NCBI RefSeq assembly: GCF_014332695.1 | Contig: NZ_MBUA01000027.1 | Location: forward strand, 248,001-312,000 | Source: Flavihumibacter stibioxidans | GTDB taxonomy: Bacteria; Bacteroidota; Bacteroidia; Chitinophagales; Chitinophagaceae | Length of the DNA: 64,000 bases | Direction of reading: 5' to 3' | Shown here: in pieces, positions 33,923 through 41,625 of the stretch | How the letters are laid out: each line of letters opens with the position of its first letter | Numbering within the stretch: position 1 is the first letter of the stretch | Translations under genes and position numbers: made by a program | Notes under the pieces: model-generated | What the model was told of the DNA's origin: nothing | Seen by the model: the letters and a program-made list of their open reading frames with translations, nothing else | Databases searched by the model: none

Positions 33923-34992
33923 TGCCCATGTTTAATTTAGACGAACTCCTTCGCCCCAATATCAAAAACCTGGTTCCCTATTCTTCCGCCCGCGATGAAT
34001 TCAAAGGGGAGGCCCGCGTCTTCCTGGATGCCAATGAAAATTCACTCGGTTCACCACTAACGAAGTGGTATAACCGATATCCGGATCCCCTGCAGTGGGA
34101 AGTCAAGGAAAAATTATCTGTTATCAAAGGAGTGGCGCCACAGCACATATTTCTTGGTAACGGCAGCGATGAATGTATTGATGTGTTAATCAGGGCTTTC
34201 TGTGAACCGGGGCTGGACAATATCGTGATCGTTCCGCCCACGTACGGCATGTATGAAGTGAGTGCCAATATCAATAATGTAAAGATTAAAAAAGTTCCCC
34301 TTACACCGGATTTTCAGCTTGACCTGCCGGCGCTGGAGGAAGCGGTGGACGATCATACCAAGATGATCTTCCTCTGTTCACCCAACAATCCCACAGGTAA
34401 TTCACTGATCCGGGAAGATGTTGAACTGCTGCTGAACAATTATTTTGGCATTGTGGTAATGGATGAAGCCTATGTCAACTTTTCACGGCAACGGTCATAC
34501 GTACAGGAACTGGAGGATTACCCCAACCTGGTGGTGCTGCAAACACTTTCAAAAGCATGGGGATTGGCAGCGCTTCGCGTCGGGATGGCCTTTGCTTCAG
34601 AGTCCATCATTGCGGTCATGAATAAAATCAAACCACCTTACAATATCAACCAGGCTTCCCAGGAACTGGTATTGAAAGCGCTGGACGAAGTGGAGCAGGT
34701 TAATGAAATGATCCGCGTACTGGTGCAGGAAAGGAGTCGGCTGGAAGCGGCTTTACCAGGGCTGAATATGGTGGAAAAAGTTTATCCCTCCGATGCCAAT
34801 TTTTTACTGGTTAAGGTAACGGATGCGAAAGCCATCTACCAGTACCTGCTCGATAAAGGTATTGTTGTACGTGACAGGAGTTCTGTGATACTCTGTGAAG
34901 GCTGCCTCAGAATTACAGTGGGCACTGAAACAGAAAACGATGAACTGCTGGCTGCGCTGGCTGCATTTGAACCGGCGGGTACGCATGAATAA
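33922..34992 (+). CDS. hisC: Histidinol-phosphate aminotransferase
   Basis: 356 residues, a PLP class II aminotransferase that converts imidazole-acetol phosphate to histidinol phosphate with glutamate. FLDANENSLGSP opens it, NGSDECIDVLIRAFCEPG binds the cofactor, FLCSPNNPTGNS, VVMDEAYVNF, and the PLP Lys in LSKAWGLAALRVG (K210 region); RITVGTETENDEL closes it. It overlaps hisD by one base and is followed within a few bases by the sugar-dehydrogenase-like gene. Confidence 0.96.
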   Translation: MPMFNLDELLRPNIKNLVPYSSARDEFKGEARVFLDANENSLGSPLTKWYNRYPDPLQWEVKEKLSVIKGVAPQHIFLGNGSDECIDVLIRAFCEPGLDNIVIVPPTYGMYEVSANINNVKIKKVPLTPDFQLDLPALEEAVDDHTKMIFLCSPNNPTGNSLIREDVELLLNNYFGIVVMDEAYVNFSRQRSYVQELEDYPNLVVLQTLSKAWGLAALRVGMAFASESIIAVMNKIKPPYNINQASQELVLKALDEVEQVNEMIRVLVQERSRLEAALPGLNMVEKVYPSDANFLLVKVTDAKAIYQYLLDKGIVVRDRSSVILCEGCLRITVGTETENDELLAALAAFEPAGTHE

Positions 34993-35024
34993 TTATGGTA
35001 AATTCACACTTCAAAATTTGCGAT

Positions 35025-36335
35025 ATGCTCAAGGTTTCATTCTTTGTTACTGTATTTTCAGGCCTGGTGGCGATGCCTGCACTTGCCGGCGGATCAGGCT
35101 GTTCTGATACCAGTTTGCTGGCTACGGCCGCAAGGACCCTCGTCGCGTCCAATGCAGCGTCAGAGATAAAAGTTCCGGCGGGATTTGTTGCCGGAATTGC
35201 GGCAGACGGACTGGGAAATGCCCGCCATATTGCAGCGGCAACTGATGGCATCCTGTTTGTAAAACTGGAAAGGCTTAAAAACGGGAAGGGCATCTTCCGG
35301 CTTGAAGACGCCAACAAGGACGGGGTGTATGAAAACATCACCGGTTTCGGGAATTATGGTGGTACCGGTATTGCCATTAAAAACGGATACCTGTACGCCT
35401 CCTCGAATGAGGCTGTATACCGGTATCGCCTGAACGAAAAATCTGAAGTACTGAATCCCGAAGCACCAGATCTGGTTGTAACCGGACTGCTTGATAAACG
35501 CCAGCACGAATCAAAATCCATTGCACTGGATAACGCCGGTAATCTTTATGTTAATATTGGTGCACCCTCCAATGCCTGTCAACTGGTTGATCGTACAAAA
35601 GGTTCACCCGGACAGGATCCCTGCCCGATCCTGGAAACAGCAGGTGGGATATGGCGGTTTAAGGCCGACGGTAAAAGCCAGTCCTATGCTGATGGAACCC
35701 GCTATGCAACTGGCTTGCGCAATGTGGTGGGGCTTGACTGGAACAACGAGGTCAACGAATTGTTTGTGATGCAGCATGGCCGCGACCAGTTATCCCAATT
35801 ATATCCGGAGATGTTTGATGCGCAACAGAATGCAGAAACACCCGCAGAAGAAATGTTCATGGTGAAGGAAGGTGCAGATTGCGGCTGGCCTTTCTGTTAT
35901 TACGATCTGCAGCAAAAGAAGAAATTACTTGGTCCCGAATATGGCGGAGACGGTAAGAAAGTGGAACGCTGCGCAGGAAAGGAGCAGCCGATCATGGCAT
36001 TCCCTGCACATATGGCGCCCAATGCCTTATTGTTCTATACCGGCAACCAGTTTCCCGCCAAATACAGGAACGGCGCCTTCATCGCTTTCCATGGTTCCTG
36101 GAACCGCGCGCCCCTGAAACAGGAGGGATACTATGTGGTTTTTGTACCATTCCAAAACGGGAAACCAACAGGCAACTGGGAAGTATTTGCCGATGGTTTC
36201 GCAGGTGTGGAGGAGGTGAAATCCCCCCGGGATGCGAAACATCGTCCATGCGGATTGGCACAGGGCGCAGATGGTTCCCTCTACGTAACGGATGATGTGA
36301 AAGGAACAGTTTACCGGATAACTTATAAAGGCTGA
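35025..36335 (+). CDS. Sorbosone dehydrogenase-like (PQQ-type) secreted protein inside the his operon
   Basis: 436 residues from MLKVSFFVTV, which begins a signal peptide ending near AMPALAGGSG; an ATG 10 codons earlier, 2 bases after the hisC stop, is possible. A six-blade propeller-like fold: IAAATDGILFVKLERLKN, GTGIAIKNGYLYASS, KSIALDNAGNLYVNIGAPSN, YATGLRNVVGLDWN and AQGADGSLYVTDDVKGTVYRI, the latter typical of L-sorbosone/soluble glucose dehydrogenase relatives. It probably oxidises a sugar or aldehyde in the periplasm and passes electrons to the cytochrome encoded next. Nothing ties it to histidine synthesis. Confidence 0.85.
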   Translation: MLKVSFFVTVFSGLVAMPALAGGSGCSDTSLLATAARTLVASNAASEIKVPAGFVAGIAADGLGNARHIAAATDGILFVKLERLKNGKGIFRLEDANKDGVYENITGFGNYGGTGIAIKNGYLYASSNEAVYRYRLNEKSEVLNPEAPDLVVTGLLDKRQHESKSIALDNAGNLYVNIGAPSNACQLVDRTKGSPGQDPCPILETAGGIWRFKADGKSQSYADGTRYATGLRNVVGLDWNNEVNELFVMQHGRDQLSQLYPEMFDAQQNAETPAEEMFMVKEGADCGWPFCYYDLQQKKKLLGPEYGGDGKKVERCAGKEQPIMAFPAHMAPNALLFYTGNQFPAKYRNGAFIAFHGSWNRAPLKQEGYYVVFVPFQNGKPTGNWEVFADGFAGVEEVKSPRDAKHRPCGLAQGADGSLYVTDDVKGTVYRITYKG

Positions 36336-36344
36336 TAAAACAAA

Positions 36345-36812
36345 ATGAAACGTACCAACATTTTTTTACTGGCTGGATGTATGATCCTTGCCGGAACAAT
36401 CTTCAGTTCGTTTGAGGATGCTCCAACGCAACAAAAAAAACCTGCACGGAAAGCAAGCACGCAAAAAGCTGTTTCCGCCGAAGTGATGAAAAGGGGTAAA
36501 AAAGTTTATGAGAGTTATTGTCTTGCCTGTCACCAGGCCGATGGTACCGGTGTTCCCAATATGAACCCGCCACTTGCGAAAACTGATTGGGTAACCGGTA
36601 ATAAAAAAAGACTTATCAATGTAGTGCTGAAAGGGCTGGATGAAGAAATAGAAATCCAGGGTGAATATTTTTCAAATCCCATGCCTGCCCATGCTCACCT
36701 GAAAGACCAGGAAATTGCAGATGTGCTGAGTTTTGTGCGAAACAGTTTTGGAAATAAAGCAGGACAGGTTTCACTGGCAGAGGTTAAGGCTGAAAGAAAT
36801 AGAATGAAATAA
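36345..36812 (+). CDS. Class I c-type cytochrome, exported
   Basis: 155 residues. The hydrophobic N-terminus FLLAGCMILAGTIFS is a signal peptide or lipoprotein signal (LLAGC). One haem motif CLACH (C59, C62, H63), GVPNMNPPLAKTDW, and a likely Met ligand in FSNPMPAHAHL (about 114); helical closure by EIADVLSFVRNSFG. It starts 9 bases after the dehydrogenase stop and 18 bases before hisB, so the pair is embedded in the his transcript. It is likely the electron acceptor of that dehydrogenase. Confidence 0.92.
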   Translation: MKRTNIFLLAGCMILAGTIFSSFEDAPTQQKKPARKASTQKAVSAEVMKRGKKVYESYCLACHQADGTGVPNMNPPLAKTDWVTGNKKRLINVVLKGLDEEIEIQGEYFSNPMPAHAHLKDQEIADVLSFVRNSFGNKAGQVSLAEVKAERNRMK

Positions 36813-36830
36813 TAATTTGATACCACATTC

Positions 36831-37976
36831 ATGGCTAAACGAATTTTATTTATTGACCGGGACGGCACCCTGATTTATGAAGCACCGCCTACATATCAAC
36901 TGGATGCTTTTGAAAAACTGACCTTCTATCCGAAAATGTTCGAATATATGGGCAGGATTGCGCGGGAGCTGGATTACGAACTGGTACTGGTTACCAACCA
37001 GGACGGACTGGGCACCAATAGCTTCCCGGAAGACACTTTCTGGCCCCTGCAAAATTTTGTGATGAAAAGCCTGGAAGGAGAGGGGATACATTTCAGTGCC
37101 GTTCACATCGACAGGACCTTTCCCCATGAAAACCAGCCAACCCGAAAGCCGGGAATTGCCATGCTGGAGGGGTACCTCAATAATCCGGATTATGATATCG
37201 AGAATTCCTTCGTAATTGGTGACCGCATTACTGATGTGCAGCTTGCAAAAAACATGGGGTGCAAGGCGATCTGGATGAACCTGGATCCTTCTCTTGGCGG
37301 GGGCGAAATAAAGGACCAGGCGGAAGAACTGCGTTCCTCTGTGGTGGCGCTGGAGAGTTGCGATTGGGCGGAAATTTATGCTTTCCTCAAACTGGGTCTT
37401 CGCCGGGTAAGTCACGTCCGTAATACAAATGAAACAAAGATCAGGGTAGAGGTAAATATGGATGGAAGCGGGAAGTCTGATATCTCCACCGGCCTGGGTT
37501 TTTTTGACCACATGCTCGACCAGATTGCGCGACATGGGAAGATCGACCTGGTGGTGGAAACAAAAGGTGACCTGCACATTGATGAACATCATACCATTGA
37601 AGATACCGGACTAGCCCTGGGAGAAGCTTTTGCCAAAGCCCTGGCAGATAAACGCGGTATGGAAAGATATGGTTTTGCCCTGCCGATGGACGAAGCCGAT
37701 GCCAAGGTGCTGATCGATTTCGGGGGCCGTAACTGGCTGGTCTGGAACGCAGAATTCAAACGGGAAAGGATAGGCGAAATGCCCACCGAGATGTTCTTTC
37801 ATTTTTTCAAATCCTTCAGCGATGCAGCCAGGTGCAACCTGAACATCGAATGCAGGGGCGATAATGAACACCACAAGATAGAAGCCATTTTCAAGGCTTT
37901 CGCAAAAGCAATCAGGATGGCCGTAAAACGGGATCCCATCAGTAATTACCTGCCTTCCACCAAAGGAGTGTTATAA
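36831..37976 (+). CDS. hisB: Bifunctional histidinol-phosphatase / imidazoleglycerol-phosphate dehydratase
   Basis: 381 residues. The N-terminal HAD phosphatase has FIDRDGTLI (Asp9, Asp11), VTNQDGLGT and [16 protein letters not shown]. The C-terminal dehydratase domain (from about residue 197) has [16 protein letters not shown] and [16 protein letters not shown] (two metal-binding His clusters), and the second repeat [14 protein letters not shown]. The fusion does steps 6 and 8 of the path. It is the last gene of the first his segment: eight bases after its stop lies a perfect palindrome. Confidence 0.97.
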   Translation: MAKRILFIDRDGTLIYEAPPTYQLDAFEKLTFYPKMFEYMGRIARELDYELVLVTNQDGLGTNSFPEDTFWPLQNFVMKSLEGEGIHFSAVHIDRTFPHENQPTRKPGIAMLEGYLNNPDYDIENSFVIGDRITDVQLAKNMGCKAIWMNLDPSLGGGEIKDQAEELRSSVVALESCDWAEIYAFLKLGLRRVSHVRNTNETKIRVEVNMDGSGKSDISTGLGFFDHMLDQIARHGKIDLVVETKGDLHIDEHHTIEDTGLALGEAFAKALADKRGMERYGFALPMDEADAKVLIDFGGRNWLVWNAEFKRERIGEMPTEMFFHFFKSFSDAARCNLNIECRGDNEHHKIEAIFKAFAKAIRMAVKRDPISNYLPSTKGVL

Positions 37977-37983
37977 ATATCCG

Positions 37984-38013
37984 GGTCAGCAGCCGGCCGG
38001 CCGGCTGCTGACC
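37984..38013. repeat. 30-bp perfect palindrome after hisB
   Basis: GGTCAGCAGCCGGCC followed by its exact reverse complement with no spacer. It is GC-rich, with no T-run behind. It lies at the junction where the his operon breaks off. It may stabilise or end the first his transcript, or mark a recombination point. Confidence 0.8.
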
Positions 38014-38298
38014 ACAAATGCAGCCGTGGTGCCTTTGCTTACCAGGTTGCGCAGAATAAAGGCCTGTATTTCCCTCCCGGCACATAGATTCAGTTCCGCA
38101 GGGATATCTGTTAGTAATTCAAATACCTTCATCCGGGAGGATATTCTAGCCGGAATCATTTCCGGAATCCCCATTGGCCGGCTGATACATCCCGTGGAAA
38201 TTGCAGATACCATCCGGTTCATTATTGAAAATGAAGGACTGCATGCAACCACCATCCAGGTGGCCGGGGGAATAATTGGCGAGGGGATGCCGAAATAA
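38008..38298 (+). pseudogene. Remnant of a short-chain dehydrogenase/reductase gene (C-terminal part)
   Basis: The frame from about 38014 reads TNAAVVPLLTRLRR, later SAGISVSNSNTFIREDILAG, then IPIGRLIHPVEIADTIRFII and TTIQVAGGIIG. That is the order of the last third of an SDR (FabG-like): helix after the active-site Lys, the G-I-x-V-N strand, the P-G-R-L-x-x-P-x-E-I-A motif and the closing GG. The active-site YxxxK, the nucleotide-binding half and a plausible start are missing, and a stop interrupts the neighbouring frame. The first 90 bases abut the palindrome. It is a dead fragment rather than a gene. Confidence 0.6.
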
Positions 38299-38312
38299 CT
38301 GGTGGATTGTTC

Positions 38313-38942
38313 TCAAACCATTCCGATACCTACCCTTTGTTTCGGATACTGTTCCTGTTCAATTTCCTGAAGCATGAACAGGGCCAGGTCTCCGGAGTTG
38401 ATCCTTGATTGTGCTCCTTCCGGGAAAACATTGGCTGCCGTGATGAAATTTCCCTGCGGATCAGCGTCAATGATATCGGGCGAGCAGACGAAGGTCCAGT
38501 TCAGCCCGGAGCCCAGCAATTCTTCCCAGGCCTTCTGGTGTTCTCTTCCAACCGGTAAATATTCTTCCGGGTACTCCGGCTGGTCAATGATCAGTCCGCC
38601 ATCAGGATGATCCAGTATGCCCTTTCCGCCCAGTGCCACGATGCGTATGACACCGGTATTTTTCATCTGGGCGATAATGTTTTTCATGCCGAGGGAACGG
38701 GTTTTGTCCTGCCCGTCAAAACTGCCTCCCAATACACTGATCACGGCATCACAGTCTTTCAGAGACCTGAATATGTCTTCCGTATCAAAAACGCCGCCCC
38801 TGACCAGTTCAAGGTTTTTATTTATGTCTTTAAGTTCATGCACATTACGGCCAAAAGCCCTGACAAAGTGATTTTTCAGTAATGCCTGGTTGACAACATG
38901 GCGTCCTACCTGGCCGGTAGCGCCGAAAACAGTTATGTTCAT
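38313..38942 (-). CDS. NAD(P)H-binding SDR-type (NmrA/SDR_a5-like) protein
   Basis: 209 residues. Rossmann opening NITVFGATGQVGRHVVNQAL with GxxGxxG; CDAVISVLGG and GVIRIVALGGKGIL fit atypical SDRs of the NAD(P)H-binding family; YLPVGREHQKAWEELLGSGLNWTFVCSPDI follows. It lacks the YxxxK pair of classical SDRs. Relatives are oxidoreductases or sensors of pyridine nucleotides. Leftward, opposite to the his and trp genes, and 39 bases from the neighbouring GNAT gene that shares its direction. Confidence 0.85.
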   Translation of the reverse strand: MNITVFGATGQVGRHVVNQALLKNHFVRAFGRNVHELKDINKNLELVRGGVFDTEDIFRSLKDCDAVISVLGGSFDGQDKTRSLGMKNIIAQMKNTGVIRIVALGGKGILDHPDGGLIIDQPEYPEEYLPVGREHQKAWEELLGSGLNWTFVCSPDIIDADPQGNFITAANVFPEGAQSRINSGDLALFMLQEIEQEQYPKQRVGIGMV

Positions 38943-38961
38943 TGTCTGAGGTTTAAATAAA

Positions 38962-38989
38962 ATTCACCATTAACCATTCACTATTCACC
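38962..38989. repeat. Tandem ATTCACC repeat at the 3' end of the GNAT gene
   Basis: Four 7-base units (ATTCACC, ATTAACC, ATTCACT, ATTCACC). The stop codon of the leftward GNAT gene lies within it. The same unit on the other strand forms the end of trpG. Confidence 0.7.
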
Positions 38990-39268
38990 ATACTGCACAT
39001 CAGCATAATCAGCCCTTTTCTTGAATATGCCATTGGCAAAAGGACAGAGCGGGATGATTTTAAGGTGGTGATGCCGGGCATATTCCACAGCGGTATCAAC
39101 CAGCTGGTAGCCGATGTTCTGTCCTTTCAATTCTTCAGAAACTTCAGTGTGTTCAAGAATCATTTTGTCAAAGGAAGGCATGGTGTAAACCAGCTCTGCC
39201 AATACAATTCCGTCCTGCCCAACAAAAAAAACACCCTTACTCTCCGTATGCGTATGCTGAATTAACAT
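38981..39268 (-). CDS. Short GNAT-type N-acetyltransferase
   Basis: 95 residues, the compact YidJ-like form. VFFVGQDGIVLAELVYTM, then MILEHTEVSEELKGQNIGYQLVDTAVEYARHHHLKIIPLCPFA, which has the acetyl-CoA loop (Q/R-x-x-G-x-G/A, here GQNIGY) and the closing Pro-Cys-Pro-Phe segment of this subgroup. The substrate is unknown. The stop codon is read from a tandem ATTCACC repeat. Its divergent neighbour is the trp leader. Confidence 0.88.
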   Translation of the reverse strand: MLIQHTHTESKGVFFVGQDGIVLAELVYTMPSFDKMILEHTEVSEELKGQNIGYQLVDTAVEYARHHHLKIIPLCPFANGIFKKRADYADVQYGE

Positions 39269-39326
39269 ATAGCAAATTTTTAGTAAGCTACTTAAAAAAA
39301 TTTTTGTTCATACGGATTTGCTGTGC

Positions 39327-39334
39327 CATATTTG
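39327..39334 (+). promoter_or_regulatory. Candidate -7 box of the trp operon
   Basis: CATATTTG, one mismatch from TAnnTTTG. A TTTG at 39303-39306 is at the usual distance for the -33 element. The leader ATG starts 8 bases after the box. Confidence 0.45.
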
Positions 39335-39341
39335 TGATCTG

Positions 39342-39404
39342 ATGATTAAAAACGTTCAAAATATTCAGTGGTGGTGGCATACAAACTCTTCCGGGGTGCT
39401 GTAA
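39342..39404 (+). CDS. trpL: trp operon leader peptide
   Basis: A 20-codon frame reading MIKNVQNIQWWWHTNSSGVL, with three consecutive TGG codons at 39369-39377. It is followed by a terminator hairpin and trpE. Stalling of the ribosome at the Trp codons under tryptophan shortage would free the downstream antiterminator arm encoded by the last codons (CGGGG and GCT, 39392-39400), directly before the TAA. Confidence 0.9.
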   Translation: MIKNVQNIQWWWHTNSSGVL

Positions 39405-39468
39405 TGCCATTACTGTGTTTATTGTACACATAATTGAAGAGCCCCGATGAGTCATCGGGGCTTTTTTA
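39392..39468 (+). terminator. trp attenuator: antiterminator and terminator hairpins
   Basis: Terminator: AGCCCCGAT (39440-39448) pairs with ATCGGGGCT (39454-39462) over a 5-base loop, then a run of seven T. Antiterminator: CGGGG (39392-39396) and GCT (39398-39400), with one bulged T, are complementary to AGCCCCG (39440-39446). A third pairing, TGGCAT (39375-39380, overlapping the Trp codons) with ATGCCA (39404-39409), would be blocked by a stalled ribosome. trpE follows after 60 bases. Confidence 0.85.
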
Positions 39469-39528
39469 TTTTCCGGAACTGAGCCCGATTTTGCAAAAAC
39501 CGGACAGGATCGATGAAACGAAATAACT

Positions 39529-40953
39529 ATGGCAAACGAAATGAAAAAGATCAGGATTGAAACAACCGTAAAAACCATGCTGGCAGATGTGTATACGCCG
39601 GTTGGGATTTACCTCAGGCTGCGTGACCGTTTCCGCGATACCATTCTGCTGGAAAGTACGGATCATCACGCGGCGGATAACAGTTATTCATTTATCTGTA
39701 TCAACGCCATCGCCGGTATGGAGATAAGGTCGCTGGACAGTATTGAGTATAAGTATCCGGGACAAAAGCCCGAGCGGGTTGCCATCAAGGACCCGGCAGA
39801 AGTGCCTGGCCAGCTCTGGGCATTCATGCAGCGGTTTGAGGTTGCACCTATTCAGGATAAGATTCAAAGCTTTGGACAGGGCCTTTTTGGCTATACTTCC
39901 TATGATGCTGTTCAGTTCTTTGATACCATCAGATTTGCTGAAAAGAAGGAATCTGCTCTTCCGCTGATGAGGTACCGCCTTTATCAATACATCATTGCCA
40001 TCAACCATTTCAAGGACGAACTGTATCTCTGTGAAAATAAAATCGCGGGACTGGAGTCTGATCCTGGCATGGTGGAATCCCTGATCCGCAGTAAGGATGT
40101 ACCGGTTTACCCATTTGAACTGAAGGGAGAGGAGGAATCCAACCTGACCGACCAGGAATATATTGAAATGGTAAAAAAGGGGATTAGCTCCTGCCATCGG
40201 GGTGACGTCTTCCAGATCGTACTTAGCCGCCGTTTCCGCCAGGGGTTCCAGGGCGACGAATTTAATGTGTACCGCGCTTTGAGAAGCATCAATCCATCGC
40301 CCTACCTGTTTTTCTTTGATTATGGTGATTACAAACTGATGGGATCTTCACCTGAAGCACAACTGATCATTGAAAACGGAAAAGCAATAGTGCACCCTAT
40401 TGCCGGAACCTATAAGCGCAGCGGTGATGATGCTGTTGACCAGCAGGAAACTCAAAAACTGCTGAATGATGCAAAGGAGAATGCTGAACATGTCATGCTG
40501 GTGGATCTTGCGCGAAATGACCTCAGTCGCATGTGCGAAGACGTTACTGTTGCCAAATACAAACAGGTGCAATATTTTTCCCATGTAATACACCTTGTGA
40601 GCGAGGTTACGGGAAAAGTTCCCGAAGGCACCAATCCATTTTTGTTGCTGGCCAGGACTTTCCCTGCCGGAACACTCAGTGGTGCTCCCAAGTTCAGGGC
40701 TATGCAACTGATCGACCAGTTTGAACCTACCGGCCGCAGCTATTATGGCGGGGCAATCGGTTATATGGGCTTCAACGGAAGATGTAACCACGCCATTATG
40801 ATCCGTACTTTCCTGAGCCGGCAAAATACGCTGACCTACCAGGCAGGTGCGGGTGTGGTTGCCGCCAGTAAACCAGAAAGTGAACTGCAGGAAGTGAATA
40901 ACAAACTCGGCGCGCTGAAGAAAGCCCTTGAAAGGGCGCAGCAAATCGGATAA
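39529..40953 (+). CDS. trpE: Anthranilate synthase component I
   Basis: 474 residues. It makes anthranilate from chorismate with ammonia supplied by TrpG. The N-terminal tryptophan-binding region has LLESTDHHAADNSYSFI (LLES is the feedback site). The catalytic half has DVFQIVLSRRF, PSPYLFFFDYGDYKLMGSSPEAQL, HPIAGTYKRSGDD, DLARNDLSRMCEDV and TFPAGTLSGAPKFRAM. Start ATGGCAAACGAAATG with the attenuator just upstream. It is the first gene of trpEGDCFBA. Confidence 0.96.
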   Translation: MANEMKKIRIETTVKTMLADVYTPVGIYLRLRDRFRDTILLESTDHHAADNSYSFICINAIAGMEIRSLDSIEYKYPGQKPERVAIKDPAEVPGQLWAFMQRFEVAPIQDKIQSFGQGLFGYTSYDAVQFFDTIRFAEKKESALPLMRYRLYQYIIAINHFKDELYLCENKIAGLESDPGMVESLIRSKDVPVYPFELKGEEESNLTDQEYIEMVKKGISSCHRGDVFQIVLSRRFRQGFQGDEFNVYRALRSINPSPYLFFFDYGDYKLMGSSPEAQLIIENGKAIVHPIAGTYKRSGDDAVDQQETQKLLNDAKENAEHVMLVDLARNDLSRMCEDVTVAKYKQVQYFSHVIHLVSEVTGKVPEGTNPFLLLARTFPAGTLSGAPKFRAMQLIDQFEPTGRSYYGGAIGYMGFNGRCNHAIMIRTFLSRQNTLTYQAGAGVVAASKPESELQEVNNKLGALKKALERAQQIG

Positions 40954-40994
40954 GCAGTATCGTTATAAAATTCTGAAACTATAGCTGAAGTAAC

Positions 40995-41576
40995 ATGAAT
41001 ATCCTTGTTTTCGATAATTACGATTCTTTCACCTACAACCTGGTACACCTGGTGGAAAAGATCATGGGCCAGAAAGTGGAAGTGATCCGCAATGATAAAT
41101 TACCCCTGGAAGAGGCCGCACGCTTTGATAAGATCATTCTATCGCCCGGCCCCGGGATTCCTGAAGAAGCCGGGTTGCTGCTGCCTTTGATTAAAGCCTA
41201 TGCCCCCACGAAATCGATTCTGGGTGTATGCCTTGGCCACCAGGCCATCGGGCAGGCATTCGGCGCAGACCTGCTCAACCTGGATGAGGTGTATCATGGA
41301 GTTTCAACCCCCATTGATATTATTCAGGACCGAAAACTGGCGCCGAATGATGTATTCAGCGGGTTGCCTGCTACCATTGAAGTTGGGCGGTATCATTCCT
41401 GGGTGGTGGATGACAGGAATTTTCCTGCAGAACTGGAAATCACCGCCCGCGATGCGAATGGCCAGATCATGGCCCTGCGTCACCGCACTTATGATGTACA
41501 GGGAGTGCAGTTTCACCCCGAGAGCGTCCTGACACCAGACGGAGAAAAGATGCTGCGCAACTGGCTTGAACGGTGA
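40995..41576 (+). CDS. trpG: Anthranilate synthase component II (glutamine amidotransferase)
   Basis: 193 residues, class I amidotransferase: VFDNYDSFTYNLVHLVE at the start, ILSPGPGIP, nucleophile Cys in LGVCLGHQAIGQAFG, and His/Glu in VQFHPESVLTPDG. It feeds ammonia to TrpE; pabA-type dual use is possible. The stop TGA is formed by the first unit of a tandem GGTGAAT repeat. Confidence 0.95.
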   Translation: MNILVFDNYDSFTYNLVHLVEKIMGQKVEVIRNDKLPLEEAARFDKIILSPGPGIPEEAGLLLPLIKAYAPTKSILGVCLGHQAIGQAFGADLLNLDEVYHGVSTPIDIIQDRKLAPNDVFSGLPATIEVGRYHSWVVDDRNFPAELEITARDANGQIMALRHRTYDVQGVQFHPESVLTPDGEKMLRNWLER

Positions 41577-41598
41577 ATGGTGAATGGTGAATGGTGAA
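41572..41598. repeat. Tandem GGTGAAT repeat at the trpG stop
   Basis: Nearly four perfect 7-base units, the reverse complement of the ATTCACC unit at 38962. The trpG stop codon is in the first unit. Because 7 is not a multiple of 3, the array gives a stop in each reading frame. Confidence 0.8.
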
Positions 41599-41625
41599 AA
41601 TATCAATAAGCAATAATAATCGGCA

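Noticed and set aside
37986-38255. Leftward frame over the SDR remnant
   Set aside because: The opposite strand has the conserved order of SDR motifs, while this frame has none and partly reads the palindrome.
38026-38298. Real small SDR gene
   Set aside because: Lacks the nucleotide-binding half and the catalytic YxxxK, so it cannot be functional as such.
41572-41598. CRISPR-like array
   Set aside because: Units of seven bases without spacers are a simple tandem repeat; no CRISPR array is in the window.
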